Below are positions 59,789-64,000 of a DNA stretch of 64,000 nt, piece by piece. The notes under the pieces are model-generated. The model was not told the origin of the DNA, did not search any database, and was given only the letters and a program-made list of their open reading frames with translations. The translations under genes and the position numbers were made by a program. Source of the DNA: Watersipora subatra (lineage: Eukaryota; Bryozoa; Gymnolaemata; Cheilostomatida; Watersiporidae); contig NC_088708.1 in NCBI RefSeq assembly GCF_963576615.1, forward strand, positions 48,533,196 to 48,597,195, given 5' to 3'. Position 1 is the first letter of the stretch; each line of letters starts with the position of its first letter.

Positions 59789-60242
59789 TGTAATTCTGAT
59801 TTGAAATTGTGTGACCCACAAAATTTCCTATACATGTATGTAAATTATTAATGCAAATACCATATACGTAATTTATGTTATTAATTACAAGTCAACTACA
59901 TGTAGTTTATTTTCAATAGCAGTAAGTTGAGTGAGTGTGTGCGACTTGAATAACCTCCATAGGCTCGATAAATAGAGACACGCCCACTTCCTTTGACCTA
60001 ACTTCTTTCATTATGAGGTCATCTACCATCTATTCACAACTGCAGCTACACAAAGGCAAACAATTGCTATAAGTTGGTGCACTTTACTATCACAAATTAA
60101 ACATTCTGAGGAAAAGCTAAGCACTTGAGACATGAACCTTGTGCTGAGGATCTTACAAACCACTCTCTATTATTAGCCAGTCTCAAGCATGCTGACAAGT
60201 GCTGCCCTACCCTGTTCAAAAAACATTGAAAGTCGTCTCAAT

Positions 60243-60913
60243 CACTATGTTTCCATGATGCGCAGTGCTTCGGAGTGGCGCCCTCTCCGAATCATGGAAA
60301 CGGCGGCTTCGCACTAAAATCACTGCGCACTGATCAGTGCGGAGCCAGTGCAAATTCGCAGCAAGGAAACAGCTGCTGCGCAGTGGCTGGGCATAGCTCT
60401 CATGCCGTGGAGACGGATTCTTCGAGGGCCGTGAACTAGTACAAATGTTATCCCGCTAATCTTGTTTTTTTCTATTCTTCCGATCTTCTTTCACCTATAT
60501 TTAATTATGGTCTGCACCCACGAGGATGATGAGGTGATTACTTTCCTAGACTTTGTTATCGGTGCCAACACTCTTTGAAAAATAAGTGGCAAGTCCTAAA
60601 TTAACGCTTAAATAATATATTACTTAAAAATACTTATTAAAAATATATTACTTTATAAAAAATTGTGTTAAGGTTTGTAAAACCTGGTGAATGTGTATTG
60701 TAAATAAAAGTATAATGATGACAGAAGCATAAAAAGACCGTTTCTGACGTTCGGTATCCATGATCGATTCAATTTCTCTATCAGGCGATTCGATTCATAC
60801 AATTTCTCTTCTCTGCTAATTTGCTGAAAACCACTGCGCAGCATGGAAACGTACAATCCCCTCGACTTCGGAGGGGGCTGCTTCGCAGTACTGCGCACCA
60901 TGGAAACATAGTG
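60243..60913. mobile_element. TIR element, 671 bp
   Basis: Left end CACTATGTTTCCATGATGCG, right end inverse of CACTATGTTTCCATGGTGCG. AAT lies on both sides (60240-60242 and 60914-60916), a possible 3-bp target duplication. GC-rich subterminal blocks (gcgcagtg, cttcggag) repeat inside. Non-coding. Confidence 0.65.
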
Positions 60914-60916
60914 AAT

Positions 60917-62127
60917 GCCTGCTGTACTCACTAACAGTAATTGAAAGAACAAATATTACATGTAATTTACAAAGAACCTGGCTTAAACCATTACAGACTA
61001 ACAAAGAAACTTGAAATTTTTGAAGCTTTCAACTTAAAAATTTCCGAGCAAACAACATCCGAAATATCTTAATATATAATATAACTTTTGAGAGTCTAAT
61101 GAATACTTGTATTATAAATTTGCATTCAGGTTCACTCAAGGTCATTTAATGTATTTTAATACACAGCATGTACATGTATATAACAGTATGTACAGTACCA
61201 TTATCAATTCAAAAGTGGAAGTCCCTTTAGTCACAGTAAGAGAGTTGAAAAGTGAACCTAACGTGCTAATCGTTAGGTGTGCCGTGTAGTGGCACACAAT
61301 GGTTAACTTGCTAATCGTTGTGTGCCAAGTGTGCTAACATCTTGTCACTGGGGACAAGACGTTAGCATGCTTGGCACACATAAAAATCATAACTTGAAAG
61401 TATCTCAACCTGGCAAATCCATTTTTAAGAATCGTATAAACTCCATGACACTACATTTCTCTCTCTTGATGGTTTGTTGACTATGACAATGGATTTCTAT
61501 ATACAAATGTGAGACTATGTACAGTCAATGCATAACCTATAATTGAGTATAGAGCGATTTTGATGTCAAGTACATATTGTAGATCCCGGCATATAGTGTG
61601 ATAAAAAACTGATACCAATGATGCCCTTTGTCCTTTTAATCAGTTGGAGTTCACCACCTGAGCCTGTACAGGGCACAAACCATAATTTATTGCTCACCCT
61701 ATGTACTTGGTCAAGGGTAACAGAGTTTAAGAACTTTGGTCCCCTTGAGCCTCGCTATGCAGCAGATTGTTGTCAGAGTAGGTTATGCCTTTCTTTAGCT
61801 GCTTCACCTTGTTAGTTCATATTCGCCAGATGCTGCCATAGCTTTCTTCATTTGTATATATCTACCCATAAACAACAATACAGAGAAACCCTCAAAACAC
61901 ATTTATGATATTGTTACCATTAAATACAGTCTTTACTATTATCTTCACAATAATAAGATCTATGTTTGTCTGTCTGTTCATGTGTCCGTCCATTCATGTG
62001 TTCGTTCATGTGTCTGTCAGTTAATCGTTCGTCTGAAGCCATGAGTAGATGTCAAACTCTCAACACGCACCTTCATACACTGACACTCCTGCTCCTGGGC
62101 CAATTGATCATCTTGCCAAATGTTGGA
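60917..62127. other. Intergenic; hairpins near 61.3 kb
   Basis: No gene recognised. A short Helitron-5'-like motif (A|TCTATGTTTGTCTGTCTG) at 61959 lacks the ATATAT block and may be a fragment. Confidence 0.4.
61320..61379. repeat. 60-bp hairpin, 27-bp arms
   Basis: gtgtgccaagtgtgctaaca... pairs with ...gttagcatgcttggcacac around a short loop. A second short palindrome, gtgtgccgtgtagtggcacac, lies just upstream (61278-61298). Could be a tiny foldback element or a transcribed hairpin. Confidence 0.7.
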
Positions 62128-63903
62128 ATAATTGTGCAGATAATTATTACACCTGATGATCTCTCATGGCACACCAGACTGCCAGGGTACTACTATAGAT
62201 GTAATGTTAATTGTACACATAGTTATTACACCTGATAATCTCTCATGGCACACCAGACTGCCAGGGTACTACTATGGATGTAATGTTAATTGTACACATA
62301 GTTATTACACCTGATAATCTCTCATGGCACACCAGACTGCCAGGGTACTACTATGGATGTAATGTTAATTGTACACATAGTTATTACACCTGATAATCTC
62401 TCATGGCACACCAGACTGCCAGGGTACTACTATGGATGTAATGTTAATTGTACACATAGTTATTACACCTGATAATCTCTCATGACACACCAGACTACCA
62501 GGGTACTACTATGGATGTAATGTTAATTGTACACATAGTTATTACACCTGATAATCTCTCATGGCACACCAGACTACCAGGGTACTACTATAGATGTAAA
62601 GTTAATTGTACACATAGTTATTACACCTGATAATCTCTCATGGCACACCAGACTACCAGGGTACTACTATAGATGTAAAGTTAATTGTACACGTAGTTAT
62701 TACACCTGATGATCTCTCATGACACACCAGATTGCCAGGGTACTACTATGGATGTAAAGTTAACTGTACACGTAGTTATTACACTTGATAATCTGGCACA
62801 CCAGACTGCCAGGGTACTACTATGGATGTAATGTTAATTGTACACATAGTTATTACACCTGATAATCTCTCATGGCACACCAGATTGCCAGGGTACTACT
62901 ATAGATGAAAAGTTAACTGTACACGTAGTTATTACACCTGATAATCTGGCACACCAGACTGCCAGGGTACTACTATGGATGTAATGTTAATTGTACACAT
63001 AATTATTACACCTGACGATCTCTCACGGAGCACAGAACTGCCAGGGTACTACTATGGATGTAATGTTAATTGTACACATAGTTATTACACCTGATAATCT
63101 CTCATGGCACACCAGACTGCCAGGGTACTACTATAGATGTAAAGTTAATTGTACACATAGTTATTACACCTGATAATCTCTCATGGCACACCAGACTGCC
63201 AGGGTACTACTATAGATGTAAAGTTAATTGTACACGTAGTTATTACACCTGATGATCTCTCATGACACACCAGATTGCCAGGGTACTACTATGGATGTAA
63301 AGTTAACTGTACACGTAGTTATTACACTTGATAATCTGGCACACCAGACTGCCAGGGTACTACTATGGATGTAATGTTAATTGTACACATAGTTATTACA
63401 CCTGATAATCTCTCATGGCACACCAGATTGCCAGGGTACTACTATAGATGTAAAGTTAACTGTACACATAGTTATTACACCTGATAATCTGGCACACCAG
63501 ACTGTCAGGGTAATACTATGAATGTAATGTTAATTATACACATAGTTATTACATCTGACGATCTCTCACGGAGCACAGAACTGCCAGGGTACTACTATGG
63601 ATGTAATATTAATTGTACACATAGTTATTACACCTGATAATTTCTCATGGCACACCAGACTGCCAGGGTAATACTATGAATGTAATGTTAATTATACACA
63701 TAGTTATTACATCTGACGATCTCTCACGGAGCACAGAACTGCCAGGGTACTACTATGGATGTAATATTAATTGTACACATAGTTATTACATCTGATCATT
63801 CTCATGGCACACTAGACTGCCAGAGTACTACTATGGTTGTAATGTTAATTATAAACATAGTTATTACACCTGACGATCTCTCACGGAGCACAGAACTGCC
63901 AGG
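62128..63903. repeat. 79-bp satellite, about 22 units
   Basis: Head-to-tail units with core gttattacacctgataatc and cagactgccagggtactact. Some units lack five bases (ctggcacacc versus ctctcatggcacacc). A seven-unit block (543 bp) is duplicated: the marker acgtagttattacacctgat occurs at 62691 and 63234. Composition and frames give no protein. Confidence 0.93.
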
Positions 63904-64000
63904 GCACCCGCACATTATAAATTTTAGCCCACAATACTATATTACAGCTTCCACACTTTCATCCGGTTTGAAAATTGAAAATAACTTTACATCCGTTTGT

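Overview
The window is nuclear DNA of an invertebrate animal. It is AT-rich, with spliced genes (GT-AG introns), long introns, and many tandem repeats and mobile elements. Cyclin B, a GPI-anchored immunoglobulin cell-adhesion gene, BEL/Pao-type retroelement genes, Helitron-like ends and tRNA-derived SINEs together fit a lophotrochozoan-type genome. I cannot name the species from sequence alone. No prokaryotic operons, CRISPR arrays or rRNA genes were seen.

Layout. 1-10 kb is intergenic: a Helitron 3' end (1-217), a 45-bp minisatellite (866-1272), a Helitron-like element (3639-4202), a 171-bp foldback insertion (6557-6727), a small TIR element (6738-6927), and a MITE (8259-8917) nested in half of a second MITE (8920-9505). 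10.4-18.2 kb is a cyclin B gene on the + strand (8 coding exons, 387 codons). Its third intron opens with 64 exact 37-bp units, and each unit repeats the exon 3/intron 3 splice junction. The 3' UTR has cytoplasmic-polyadenylation-type elements. 20.1-43.9 kb is a lachesin/IgLON-like gene on the + strand (9 coding exons, 426 codons: signal peptide, three Ig domains, hydrophobic GPI-type tail). Its introns hold MITEs, SINEs, two abutting Helitrons, a hAT-like element and several simple and tandem repeats. 44-50 kb has no recognisable gene. 50.16-57.68 kb is a decayed BEL/Pao-type element on the - strand (gag, zinc knuckles, protease, RT-RNase H, integrase). It is bounded by 38-bp terminal inverted repeats and a 5-bp target duplication, and I could not find direct LTRs. 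57.7-64 kb is intergenic: a complete 434-bp Helitron, a TIR element, a hairpin and a 79-bp satellite running towards the window end.

The two host genes are independent: one is a cell-cycle regulator, the other a surface adhesion protein. Both exon models were built by eye. They are supported because phases close at every junction (387 codons plus stop; 1281 nt = 427 codons) and because family landmarks fall in order. The most unusual structures are the amplified splice junction in cyclin B and the inverted rather than direct termini of the BEL/Pao element.
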